From CAJCJE01 sp036494465 (GTDB lineage: Bacteria; Actinomycetota; Actinomycetes; Mycobacteriales; Pseudonocardiaceae), in contig DASXOJ010000107.1 in NCBI GenBank assembly GCA_036494465.1, positions 1-64,000 of the forward strand: a DNA stretch of 64,000 bases. Reading direction: 5' to 3'. The notes beneath the pieces are model-generated. The model was not told the origin of the DNA. It made no database searches and was given only the letters and a program-made list of their open reading frames with translations. Each line of letters starts with the position of its first letter. The stretch's first letter is position 1. The position numbers were made by a program, and so were the translations under genes. Positions 34,989 to 43,321 of the stretch are shown piece after piece.

Positions 34989-36350
34989 CTACTGCGGTTC
35001 AGGTGGCCGACGTGGCCTCTTCGGCGCCGGTCGGCGTGGCGGGGGCTCGGGAGCCTGGTGACGTGGACCGTCCGGGATCACGACCGGCAGCGCTCGCACG
35101 GTCGGAGCGGTGTCCTCCAACTCAGGCGTCAGCTCCTCCCGCCCCGGTGTTCGCAGGTTCCACTTGATGATCACCCACCGGAACACAAAGTAGTAGATCA
35201 ACGCGTAGCCGAGTCCGATCGGGATCAGCAACCAGGCCTTGGTCGCGATCCCGTAGTTCAACACGTAGTCGACCGCGCCCGCGGAGAAGTTGAACCCGTC
35301 GTGGATGCCCAGTGCGTTGCACAACAGCAGCGAGGAGCCGGTCAACACGGCGTTGAGCAGGTAGAGCGGCCAGGCAACGAACAGGAACGAGAACTCGATC
35401 GGCTCGGTGACCCCGGTCAGGAACGAGGTCAGCGCCGCCGAGATCATGATCCCGCCGATCAGTTTCCGCTGGCTCGGCCGGGCCGTGCGCCAGATCGCCA
35501 ACGCGGCAGCGGGCAGACCGAACATGAAGATCGGGAAGAACCCGGTCATGAACGAACCCGCGCTCGGATCGTGTGCGATCAGGAACCGGTTGATGTCCCC
35601 GGTCTGTCCATGGAACGTCCCCAACACGAACCACAGCAACACGTTCAGCACGTTGTGCAGCCCCAGCGGGATCAGCAGCCGGTTCGCGAAACCGTAGATC
35701 CCGCCGCCCACCACCGGATGCCCGGTCACGAAGTCGCCGAGCACGGTCAGTCCGTCGTTGAAGAACCGGAAGATCAACCCGAACACGACGCCCAATGCCA
35801 GCAGCGCCAACGCGTTGATGATCGGCACGAACCGGCGACCGGCGAAGAACGCCAGCGACCTGGGCAGCTTGATCTTGTGGAACCGCTCCCACATCACCGC
35901 GCTGACCAGGCCGACGATGATCCCGGACAGCACGCTGTAGGGCCAGTGGATCGGCGCCTCCAGCCAGGACGCGCTGAACCCCGTCTGCGATGCGACCGGC
36001 GCGAACACCTGAACGACCTTGTTGAACACCACGAAACCCACGGCAGCGGCGACCGCGGTCGTGCCGTCGCTCTTGCGCGCGAACCCGACCGCGACGCCGA
36101 TCGCGAACAGCAGCGGCAACCAGTCGAACAGCCCACCGCCCGCCGCCGCCAGCACCTGCGCGACCTTGGCCGTGGCATGCCACCGGCCGAGCAGATCCGG
36201 TTGACCGAGCCTGCTGAGCAAACCGGCAGCGGGCAGCGTCGCGATCGGCAGCATCAGGCTGCGGCCGAGCCGCTGCGGCCAGGACGCCTCGCCGTGCGCC
36301 CGTCGACGATGCGGGATCGCCGCGGTGGCCGCCGCTGCCGCCGCGCTCAT
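34989..36350 (-). CDS. PTS EIIC permease, N-acetylglucosamine/glucose type
   Basis: A 453-aa membrane permease of the glucose/GlcNAc EIIC family, with many helices and the signatures GVTEPIEFSFLFVAWPLY and IHDGFNFSAGAVDYVLN. The control by a DasR-like regulator favours N-acetylglucosamine. After the last helix, where fused enzymes continue into EIIB through a TPGRE linker, there is only a Pro/Arg-rich tail of about 55 residues; the EIIB domain is missing and no EIIB gene lies next to it. ATG 36350 overlaps the regulator stop (ATGA). Confidence 0.9.
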   Translation of the reverse strand: MSAAAAAATAAIPHRRRAHGEASWPQRLGRSLMLPIATLPAAGLLSRLGQPDLLGRWHATAKVAQVLAAAGGGLFDWLPLLFAIGVAVGFARKSDGTTAVAAAVGFVVFNKVVQVFAPVASQTGFSASWLEAPIHWPYSVLSGIIVGLVSAVMWERFHKIKLPRSLAFFAGRRFVPIINALALLALGVVFGLIFRFFNDGLTVLGDFVTGHPVVGGGIYGFANRLLIPLGLHNVLNVLLWFVLGTFHGQTGDINRFLIAHDPSAGSFMTGFFPIFMFGLPAAALAIWRTARPSQRKLIGGIMISAALTSFLTGVTEPIEFSFLFVAWPLYLLNAVLTGSSLLLCNALGIHDGFNFSAGAVDYVLNYGIATKAWLLIPIGLGYALIYYFVFRWVIIKWNLRTPGREELTPELEDTAPTVRALPVVIPDGPRHQAPEPPPRRPAPKRPRRPPEPQ

Positions 36351-37153
36351 CTGCTCTCGCCGCCCTGGGTCTCCGGTTCCTGGCCGTCCCGCTGCAACTG
36401 CATGGTGACCTCGTACTGATCGCCCCGGTACCACGACGTCATGTCCTCAACCGGCTGCCCGTGCCGGGAGGAGATCCGGCGGAACACCAGCAGGGGAGTG
36501 CCGGTGCGAATGCCCAGCAACCGCGCTGTCGGCCGGTCCGCCGCCTCCGACCAGACCGTCTGCGTCGCGTGGTCGAACACCACCCCGTGCCGCTTGGCCA
36601 GCTGCGTGTACAGCGACTCGGTCAGATCCAGGTCCAGCAGTCCCGGCAGCAGACCCCGGTGATACCAACCCCGCTCGACCGCCAGCGGCGTGCCATCGGC
36701 CCTGCGCAACCGGAACAGCCGGTACGCCGACTCCCTCGGCCGCAACCCCAGCGCGTTCGCCGTCGCGGGCGGCGGCACTTCCTGCGTCGCCCCGAGTACC
36801 TCCGTGCTCGGCGACAGCCCGCGCCTGCGCATGTCCGAGGTGAAGGACATCAAATACAGCTGGAGTTCCATCCTGCGCTGGATCGTGTAGGTCCCCTTGC
36901 CGCGCACAGTGGTCAGCAATCCGTCGCTGACCAGTCGCGCGACCGCGGAGCGAACCGTGAGCCGCGAAACCCCGTACCGCTCGGCGAGATCGCGCTCGGA
37001 CGGGATCGGCGCGCCCGGCGGCAGTTCCCGTTCGATCAGTTGCCGCAGGATTTCCCGTAACTGCACGTGTTTCGGCTTCGGGCCGTCGACGATCTTGGCG
37101 GCGTCGAGAACAGGGGATGCGGCGTGCTGTCGGTGAGCCGCCTCGTTGCGCAC
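36347..37153 (-). CDS. GntR/HutC-family regulator, DasR-like
   Basis: A 268-aa repressor. The N-terminal winged helix has PSERDLAERYGVSRLTVRSAVARL, and the UTRA effector domain follows from about residue 95. DasR-type regulators bind dre sites and are released by glucosamine-6-phosphate. A near-consensus dre site lies just downstream of a TTGACA promoter in its own leader, so autoregulation of this regulator-EIIC-HPr operon is expected. GTG 37153 is chosen because GGAGGA precedes it by 4 nt; an ATG at 37165 would contain that ribosome binding site within the gene. Whether it is DasR itself or a paralogue cannot be decided. Confidence 0.85.
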   Translation of the reverse strand: MRNEAAHRQHAASPVLDAAKIVDGPKPKHVQLREILRQLIERELPPGAPIPSERDLAERYGVSRLTVRSAVARLVSDGLLTTVRGKGTYTIQRRMELQLYLMSFTSDMRRRGLSPSTEVLGATQEVPPPATANALGLRPRESAYRLFRLRRADGTPLAVERGWYHRGLLPGLLDLDLTESLYTQLAKRHGVVFDHATQTVWSEAADRPTARLLGIRTGTPLLVFRRISSRHGQPVEDMTSWYRGDQYEVTMQLQRDGQEPETQGGESR

Positions 37154-37219
37154 GGGTTCCTCCATCAACGGCTGACCCGGCCCCGCTCGCGGTGACGGCT
37201 GGTCCGGTCATTGGTACGT

Positions 37220-37235
37220 TCCGGTCTAGACCAGT
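37220..37235. promoter_or_regulatory. dre operator (DasR-type)
   Basis: TCCGGTCTAGACCAGT matches the published dre consensus, about ACTGGTCTAGACCAGT, at 14 of 16 positions, with the perfect core GGTCTAGACC (37223-37232). It lies at about +4 to +19 of the predicted transcript of the regulator operon, where binding would block transcription. Confidence 0.85.
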
Positions 37236-37245
37236 TGGTGTCGGG

Positions 37246-37275
37246 AGGATGCTCGCTCACCCGGGTAAGTGTCAA
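37246..37275 (-). promoter_or_regulatory. promoter of the DasR-like regulator/EIIC/HPr operon
   Basis: On the minus strand TTGACA (37275-37270) is followed after 18 nt by CATCCT (37251-37246), predicting a start near 37239, just before the dre site. Confidence 0.6.
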
Positions 37276-37432
37276 GGCTCCGTTTGCCATACCCGTCATT
37301 TCGGACACGGCAATCGCGGCTGATCCGCCCCGCTCACTCACACGAGTGGCGTTTTCGACGGGAAGAGACGACACGCCGTCGCGGGCATCGATCTTATTTG
37401 CGCCCCAACGAAAATCCGATCAGAGTGGTCGC

Positions 37433-38758
37433 ATGAACATCAACGGATTGCTTGTCACATCAGGATTCCTCCTCACCGGCGCCGCTGTCGGTCACGCCAC
37501 CCGGCGACTACTGGCCCGCCTGCGTCGCGGTGCCGTGTTCCGGCCGCCCGGCTGCGAACTGTTTACTGCCATGGCATCCGCGATTGTCGGCTGGCGCTTC
37601 GCGATCGGCGCGCTGCCCGTGTGGTGGTGCGCGGTACCGCTGTTACTGGCGTGGCTGGCCGTGCCGTTGGCGGCGGTGGATCTCGCCGTCCTGCGACTCC
37701 CCAATGTCCTCACCTACGCGGCCTATCCGGTTCTCGGCATCGCACTCGCGTTCGCCGCGGCACGTGGTCCAGACCAAGCCCTCGCGATCCGCGCGGTCGT
37801 CGGCACCGTCATGTTCGGCGGCGCCCACGCACTGGTCCGGTGGCGAGCGCCGACCACGCTGGGCGCCGGCGACGTCAAACTCGCAGGTAGCCTCGGCGCG
37901 GTCCTGGCCGCCCTGAACTGGCAAGCCCTCATCACAGCGACAGCCCTGGCCGCGGCAATCACCCTCGTCCTGGCCCTGACCAATCTGACGCGTCCGCGCC
38001 CAATCCCGGCCCGCCGAATCCCAACCCCGACTGGCTCCGCCCCAAGAACCCCCACGCAACCCACCGAACTCTCACCCGTCCCACCGGACCTGGCGAATCG
38101 TGTCGGAGCTCCACGCGCCTCATCGAGCCCGATGAACAGCGTCGAATCCCCACACGCTGCGCCCAGTCCAGCCATCTGCACCGCCCCGCCCAGCCCAACT
38201 GCCCGCATCACCCCGTCGGCTTCGCCCAGTTCAACTGCCCGTGTCGCCCTGTCGGTGTCGGCCGGCCCGGTCGCCCGCGTCGCCCTGTCGGTTTCGCCCG
38301 GCTCAGCCATTCGCGCCGAATCCCAACCCGCCCGGCCTAGCTCGGCCGTCTCCGCCAAACCCCCACCCGTCGTGCCCGACCGAGCCCTCTCGGCCGAACC
38401 CCCATCCGTCCTGCCCGACCGAGCCCTCTGCGCCAAACCCCCACCTGTCCTGCCCGACCGAGTCGTCCGCGCCGAACTCCCACCCGCCCCACTCGGCTCA
38501 GTCGTCGGCACCGAACCAGCGTTCGGCCCACCCAATGGACATCCGCCATCCCGATCAACCCAATTCCCGGTCCGCGCGATCCCAGCCAATGGGCCGCCGT
38601 CCAGCTCCCGCCCAGCCGACGATGCACCCACCGAACAACCACCCGCTCGTGTACCGCTGCTCCGGAGGGCCGTCCCGCACGGGCCCGGATTGCTGGCCGC
38701 GACCTGGCTGCTCGCCACCTTCCCAGGTCAGGCCCTGATTGGAGGTGTCACCAGCTGA
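37433..38758 (+). CDS. A24 prepilin peptidase with large Pro/Ser/Ala-rich insertion
   Basis: Type IV prepilin-like aspartyl membrane peptidase. The catalytic Asp pair is D83 in AAVDLAVLRLPN and D147 in GAGDVKLAG, and hydrophobic helices span 1-185. Instead of ending soon after, the protein has about 220 residues of Pro/Ser/Ala-rich sequence (about 186-405), including a 13-residue tandem repeat. It then resumes with the usual last helix (VPHGPGLLAATWLLA). The 441-aa length is about twice the usual size. In mycobacteria a peptidase of this family also lies between aroE and aroC. It could process pilin or secretion pseudopilins. The stop lies 103 nt before the aroC start used here. Confidence 0.8.
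   Translation: MNINGLLVTSGFLLTGAAVGHATRRLLARLRRGAVFRPPGCELFTAMASAIVGWRFAIGALPVWWCAVPLLLAWLAVPLAAVDLAVLRLPNVLTYAAYPVLGIALAFAAARGPDQALAIRAVVGTVMFGGAHALVRWRAPTTLGAGDVKLAGSLGAVLAALNWQALITATALAAAITLVLALTNLTRPRPIPARRIPTPTGSAPRTPTQPTELSPVPPDLANRVGAPRASSSPMNSVESPHAAPSPAICTAPPSPTARITPSASPSSTARVALSVSAGPVARVALSVSPGSAIRAESQPARPSSAVSAKPPPVVPDRALSAEPPSVLPDRALCAKPPPVLPDRVVRAELPPAPLGSVVGTEPAFGPPNGHPPSRSTQFPVRAIPANGPPSSSRPADDAPTEQPPARVPLLRRAVPHGPGLLAATWLLATFPGQALIGGVTS
38354..38509 (+). repeat. 39-bp tandem repeat in the prepilin peptidase insertion
   Basis: Units at 38354-38392, 38393-38431, 38432-38470 and a degraded fourth at 38471-38509 encode A(K/E)PP(P/S)V(V/L)PDR followed by three variable residues. 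The 39-nt unit length keeps the frame. Upstream, 36-nt-spaced ARVALSVS copies are older-looking repeats. Confidence 0.85.
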
Positions 38759-38861
38759 TCTTCACTGCCCAGGCCACGCCAGTCGGCCCAAGCTCGGCCG
38801 AGGACGCGCTGGACACCGGGCCACGATCGATGGGACACGCCCGACGTGGGAGTATGCGGAG

Positions 38862-40049
38862 GTGTTGCGCTGGATAACCGCAGGGGAGTCACACGGCCCC
38901 GCGCTGGTCGCCGTCCTGGAGGGGATGGTCGCCGGTGTGGAGGTCACCACACACGACGTGGTCGCCGAACTGGCCCGTCGCCGGCTCGGTTACGGCCGGG
39001 GTGCCCGGATGAAGTTCGAGGCCGACGAGATGGAGTTTCTCGGCGGTGTTCGACACGGGCGCACCCAGGGCGGACCCATCGCGGTCCGGGTCGGTAACAC
39101 CGAGTGGCCGAAGTGGGAGCAGGTGATGTCAGCCGATCCTGTCGAGGCCGAAGTGCTCGACGGGCTCAGCCGCAACGCGCCGCTGACCAGGCCACGGCCG
39201 GGTCACGCGGACCTGTCCGGGATGCTGAAGTACGGCTTCGACGATGCACGGCCGGTGCTGGAGCGGGCCAGCGCTCGGGAGACCGCGGCGCGGACGGCGC
39301 TCGGTACTGTCGCCAAGGCGTTCCTGCGCCAGGTGCTGGACGCCGAGGTGCTCAGCCATGTGGTCGAGCTCGGCACGGTGAAGGCCACCGAGTACGTGCT
39401 GCCCGGGCCGAAGGACCTGGCGCTGATCGACGCGAGCCCGGTGCGCGCGGTCGAGGCGGCCACGACCGAGGCGATGGTCGCCGAGGTCGACGCGGCCCGC
39501 AAGGACGGCGACACGCTCGGCGGTGTGGTCGAGGTCGTCGTGCACGGGTTGCCGCCGGGGCTCGGTTCGCACGTGCACTGGGACCGTCGGCTGGACTCGC
39601 GGCTGGCCGCCGCCATGATGGGCATCCAGGCCATCAAGGGCGTCGAGATCGGCGACGGGTTCGATGTCGCCCGCTCGCGCGGTAGCGCGGCACACGACGA
39701 GATCGAGCCGGGCGAGGCCGGTGGCGCGGTGCGTCGGCGGTCCAACCGGGCGGGTGGGCTCGAAGGCGGCATGACCAACGGCGAGCCGCTGCGGGTTCGG
39801 GCCGCGATGAAGCCGATTTCGACGGTTCCACGCGCGCTGTCCACAGTGGACATGTCGACGGGTGAGGTCGCTGTGGCAATCAACCAGCGCTCCGACGTGT
39901 GCGCGGTGCCTGCCGCGGGCGTCGTGGCCGAGGCCATGGTGGCGTTGGTGCTCGCCGACGCGGTGCTGGAGAAGTTCGGCGGCGATTCGCTCGCCGAGAC
40001 CCGGCGCAACGTCGCCGGTTACCTCGCGGCCGTGGCGGAGCGGTGGTGA
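38862..40049 (+). CDS. aroC: chorismate synthase
   Basis: Converts EPSP to chorismate using reduced FMN. The 395-aa protein starts LRWITAGESHGPALVA and has the family blocks RRLGYGRGARMKFE, GHADLSGMLKYGFDDARP, ERASARETA, and the C-terminal RSDVCAVPAAGVVAEAM. GTG 38862 gives the conserved N-terminus, with GGAG about 10 nt upstream; the frame is open 123 nt further without family sequence. Its stop overlaps the aroK start. Confidence 0.96.
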   Translation: MLRWITAGESHGPALVAVLEGMVAGVEVTTHDVVAELARRRLGYGRGARMKFEADEMEFLGGVRHGRTQGGPIAVRVGNTEWPKWEQVMSADPVEAEVLDGLSRNAPLTRPRPGHADLSGMLKYGFDDARPVLERASARETAARTALGTVAKAFLRQVLDAEVLSHVVELGTVKATEYVLPGPKDLALIDASPVRAVEAATTEAMVAEVDAARKDGDTLGGVVEVVVHGLPPGLGSHVHWDRRLDSRLAAAMMGIQAIKGVEIGDGFDVARSRGSAAHDEIEPGEAGGAVRRRSNRAGGLEGGMTNGEPLRVRAAMKPISTVPRALSTVDMSTGEVAVAINQRSDVCAVPAAGVVAEAMVALVLADAVLEKFGGDSLAETRRNVAGYLAAVAERW

Positions 40050-40573
40050 GCCCGCGCGTCGTGGTGGTCGGTCCGCCCGGGGCTGGCAAGACCACGGTCG
40101 GCAGGCTGCTCGCGGGCAAGCTCGGCGTCACCTTCCGCGATGTGGACCACGACATCGAGTCCGCCGCGCGCAAGAGCATCGCCGACATCTTCACCAGCGA
40201 TGGGGAGCCCGTCTTCCGCGAACTGGAGGAGAACGCGGTGGCGGCCGGTCTCGCCGGGCACGATGGCGTGCTGGCGCTGGGCGGTGGCGCGATCCTGTCC
40301 GCGCGGACCAGGGAACGGCTCGCCGGTCACGTCGTGCTGTTCCTCAACGTCGGCATGACCGCAGGCATTCAGCGCACCGGGCTGTCCTCGGCGCGGCCGT
40401 TGCTGTCCGGGGTGAATCCGCGCGCGACGTTCAAGACGCTGCTCGACGCCCGGCTGCCGCTCTATCGCGAGGTGGCGCGCGTCGAGGTGCTGACCGACGA
40501 CCGCACCCCCGACGAGGTCGTCGTCGAGGCCGTGCGCGCCCTCGATGAGATCAAGGCTAGCGAGAGGCAGTGA
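40046..40573 (+). CDS. aroK: shikimate kinase
   Basis: ATP-dependent 3-phosphorylation of shikimate, 175 aa. The P-loop GPPGAGKTT is at 9-17, the shikimate-binding Asp and Arg are in DVDHDIE and EPVFRELEE, GGGAIL follows, and the lid Arg is in GLSSARPLLSG. GTG 40046 overlaps the aroC stop (GTGA), indicating coupling. Confidence 0.95.
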   Translation: MSPRVVVVGPPGAGKTTVGRLLAGKLGVTFRDVDHDIESAARKSIADIFTSDGEPVFRELEENAVAAGLAGHDGVLALGGGAILSARTRERLAGHVVLFLNVGMTAGIQRTGLSSARPLLSGVNPRATFKTLLDARLPLYREVARVEVLTDDRTPDEVVVEAVRALDEIKASERQ

Positions 40574-41685
40574 TGACCGAACCGATCCGGATCAGGGTCG
40601 CGGCGGAGAAGCCCTACGACGTGGTGGTCGGCCGCAGCCTGCTCGGCGAGTTGACCGAGGCGGTGCGTGGCGCGTCGAGCGTGGCGATCGTGCACCAGCC
40701 GAGCCTGGTGACGACCGCGGAAGCGGTTCGCGCCGATTTCGAGGCGGCCGGTGTGAACGCGCACCGGGTCGAGGTGCCGGACGCCGAGGACGGCAAGGCG
40801 CTGTCGGTGGCCAGCTTCTGCTGGGAGGTGTTCGGCCGGATCGGGTTGGACCGCAACGGGATCGTCGTCGGTCTCGGCGGTGGCGCCGTGACCGACCTGG
40901 CCGGTTTCGTGGCGGGCACCTGGATGCGCGGCGTGCGGGTGGTGCACGTGCCGACGACGCTGCTCGGCATGGTCGACGCGGCGGTCGGCGGCAAGGCCGG
41001 GATCAACACCGAGGCGGGCAAGAACCTGGTCGGTGTGTTCCACGAGCCGAGTGCGGTGTTCGTGGACCTGGCCACGCTGGAAACGTTGCCGCCCAACGAA
41101 CTCGTCGCGGGCATGGCCGAGGTGATCAAGGCTGGTTTCATCGCCGATCCGAGGATTCTCGAACTCGTCGAGGCCGATCCGGCCGCTGCCATCGACGCGA
41201 CCGGTGATGTGCTGGGCGAGTTGGTGCGCCGGTCGATCCAGATGAAGGCCGATGTGGTCTCCTCGGATCTGCGCGAGGCTGGTCAGCGCGAATTCCTCAA
41301 CTACGGCCACACCCTCGCGCACGCCATCGAGCGACGCGAACGGTACCGGTGGCGGCATGGGGCGGCGGTGAGCGTCGGCATGGTGTTCGTCGCTGAGCTC
41401 GCGCGCCTGGCCGGCCGGCTCGACGACGAGACCGCCGCCCGGCACCGCGCGGTGTTGAGCAGCATCGGTCTGCCGACGAGCTACGACCCGGACGCGCTGC
41501 CTGATCTGATCGAGGGCATGCGCACGGACAAGAAGACCAAGTCGGGCACGCTGCGGTTCGTGGTGCTGGACGGGTTGGCGAAGCCGGGCCGGCTGGCAGG
41601 TCCAGACCCGAGCTTGTTGGCCGCCGCCTATTCTGCGGTCGCGGGGGAGCAAGCTGGTTCGACCGGTAGCGGGGTGTTCCTGTGA
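40573..41685 (+). CDS. aroB: 3-dehydroquinate synthase
   Basis: NAD- and metal-dependent cyclisation of DAHP to dehydroquinate, 370 aa. Family blocks: GLGGGAVTDLAGFVAGTWMR, the zinc/Lys region PTTLLGMVDAAVGGKAGIN, EVIKAGFI, and the metal ligands in NYGHTLAHAIE and WRHGAAVS. ATG 40573 is six bases after GAGAGG; a GTG at 40570 overlapping the aroK stop is the alternative. The stop overlaps the aroQ start. Confidence 0.95.
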   Translation: MTEPIRIRVAAEKPYDVVVGRSLLGELTEAVRGASSVAIVHQPSLVTTAEAVRADFEAAGVNAHRVEVPDAEDGKALSVASFCWEVFGRIGLDRNGIVVGLGGGAVTDLAGFVAGTWMRGVRVVHVPTTLLGMVDAAVGGKAGINTEAGKNLVGVFHEPSAVFVDLATLETLPPNELVAGMAEVIKAGFIADPRILELVEADPAAAIDATGDVLGELVRRSIQMKADVVSSDLREAGQREFLNYGHTLAHAIERRERYRWRHGAAVSVGMVFVAELARLAGRLDDETAARHRAVLSSIGLPTSYDPDALPDLIEGMRTDKKTKSGTLRFVVLDGLAKPGRLAGPDPSLLAAAYSAVAGEQAGSTGSGVFL

Positions 41686-42116
41686 AAGCGTTCGTCCTCA
41701 ATGGACCAAATCTCGGCAGGCTCGGCAAGCGCGAACCGAGTGTCTATGGCAGCACGACGCACGACGAGCTCGCGGAACTGTGCGTGCGGACCGGAAAGGA
41801 ACTCGGCATCGAGGTCGAGGTCCGGCAGACCGACCACGAGGGCGAGCTGCTCGGGTGGCTGCACGAAGCGGCTGACGACGGGACCGCGGTCGTGCTCAAC
41901 GCGGGCGCATGGACGCACACCTCGGTGGCTGTCCGCGACGCGTGCGCGCAACTGACCGCTCCGCTGGTCGAGTTGCACATCTCGAACACGCACCGTCGCG
42001 AGGAATTCCGGCACCACAGCTACATTTCCGGCGTGGCGACCGGGGTGATCATGGGACTCGGCGTGGACGGCTATCCGCTGGCCCTGCGCTGGCTGGCCGA
42101 GCACGCGGCCTCATGA
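41682..42116 (+). CDS. aroQ: type II 3-dehydroquinate dehydratase
   Basis: Dodecameric dehydratase of 144 aa with LNGPNLGRLGKREPSVYG (catalytic Arg and Tyr), LNAGAWTHTSVAVRDA, and ELHISNTHRREEFRHHSY (substrate-binding and catalytic His). GTG 41682 overlaps the aroB stop. It completes the local set for DAHP to chorismate except EPSP synthase (aroA), which is not here. Confidence 0.96.
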   Translation: MKAFVLNGPNLGRLGKREPSVYGSTTHDELAELCVRTGKELGIEVEVRQTDHEGELLGWLHEAADDGTAVVLNAGAWTHTSVAVRDACAQLTAPLVELHISNTHRREEFRHHSYISGVATGVIMGLGVDGYPLALRWLAEHAAS

Positions 42117-43108
42117 CACCGCCCGAACTGGTCTCGCCCCGGCTGCGCCTGCTGCCGCTGGCCGTCGACGACGCCGAACTGCTGCTGCCGGTCTATGCCG
42201 ATCCCGAGGTGACCGAGTACTTCGAAGACAAGTACACCGAGATCGAGGGCGTGCGGCACGCCGTCAAACAGCGACTGGCCAGGGACGTGCCGCCCGGTAT
42301 GGGCACCTGGCTGATCCAGTTCGACGACACCATCATCGGCCACGCGCACCTGTGGACCGCGCGGAATCCGGCCGGGATCGTCGAGATCGGCTGGACGATC
42401 GGCAAGGCGCACTGGGGCAAGGGCATCGCGACCGAAGCGGCGCGGGCCGTGATCGAGCACGGGTTCCGGCGGCTCGGCGTCCCGGCGATCTTCGCGATCG
42501 TGCACCGGGACAACGCGGCGAGCCTGCGCGTCGCGCAGAAACTCGGTTTCATCGCGGTCGGCGAGCAGGAACACCACAACGCGCCGCACGTGATGCTGGT
42601 GACGTTGCCGGATCAGACCGGCTCGCTGGACCACATCGAACTGCGGGTCGATGACCTCGCCGCGGCCGAGAGCAGCTTGGGCTGGCTGCTCACCGAACTC
42701 GGCTGGGTGCCGGACGCGCGCTGGCCGGATGGTCTGAGCTGGCGCTACGGCCAACTTTCGGTCGTGGTGCGCGCGGTGGCCGTAAACCACTTCCCGGAAG
42801 CCGGAACGGAAGCCGAAACGCAAGGCGAAGCGGAAGCCGACACGCGAGGCGAGCAGGAGGCCAAGCCGGTTGCGGTGCACCGCGACGTGCTCGCCTTGTC
42901 GGTGGGCGACTCGACGCGGGTGAGCGAGCTGACCACGGCGCTCGCCGAGCGCGGCTGGCAGTTGATCGCGATCGACCACGCGCCGGATGGCGACGGCCTC
43001 AGCCGTCAGGTGGCGCAGTTGGAGACGCCAGAGGGCCTCGCGATCGAGCTTGTCGGTGCGGCTGGGCCGGAGGAACTGCTGGAGGGGTTCGGTCCGGGCT
43101 CGGCCTGA
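42113..43108 (+). CDS. GNAT acetyltransferase fused to a VOC/glyoxalase-like domain
   Basis: A 331-aa fusion. Residues 1-165 are a RimJ/RimL-type acetyltransferase, with the acetyl-CoA loop around AHWGKGIATEAARAVIEHGF and ending VAQKLGFIAVGE. Residues about 170-330 read as a vicinal-oxygen-chelate fold (LDHIELRVDDLAAAESSLGW). The VOC half is interrupted by a Glu/Ala-rich stretch with loosely repeated EAE/GEA units at about 226-250. ATG 42113 overlaps the aroQ stop, so it is the last gene of the aro operon. Substrates unknown. Confidence 0.75.
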   Translation: MTPPELVSPRLRLLPLAVDDAELLLPVYADPEVTEYFEDKYTEIEGVRHAVKQRLARDVPPGMGTWLIQFDDTIIGHAHLWTARNPAGIVEIGWTIGKAHWGKGIATEAARAVIEHGFRRLGVPAIFAIVHRDNAASLRVAQKLGFIAVGEQEHHNAPHVMLVTLPDQTGSLDHIELRVDDLAAAESSLGWLLTELGWVPDARWPDGLSWRYGQLSVVVRAVAVNHFPEAGTEAETQGEAEADTRGEQEAKPVAVHRDVLALSVGDSTRVSELTTALAERGWQLIAIDHAPDGDGLSRQVAQLETPEGLAIELVGAAGPEELLEGFGPGSA

Positions 43109-43321
43109 CGAGAATCGACAGCACTGGGAACACGATCCGCTGACGGGTGCGTTCGCTGAATTGGCTGATGGGAGCCTGCGCACGTGGACCCCAATGGCCC
43201 AGCATGCCGAGAAATGAAGACAATCGGTAGTACGAAATCGGGCCGCCTTCACCCCAATGGATGATCGAGTTCGTACACTGTTCGCCGGACTGCCCGACGA
43301 ACGAAGGAGTTGCGGAACACC

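Noticed and set aside
34641..36419. 592-codon open frame on the plus strand, Gln/Arg/His-rich
   Set aside because: Exact antisense of the PTS EIIC gene; the composition is that of a high-GC shadow frame and it has no family features.
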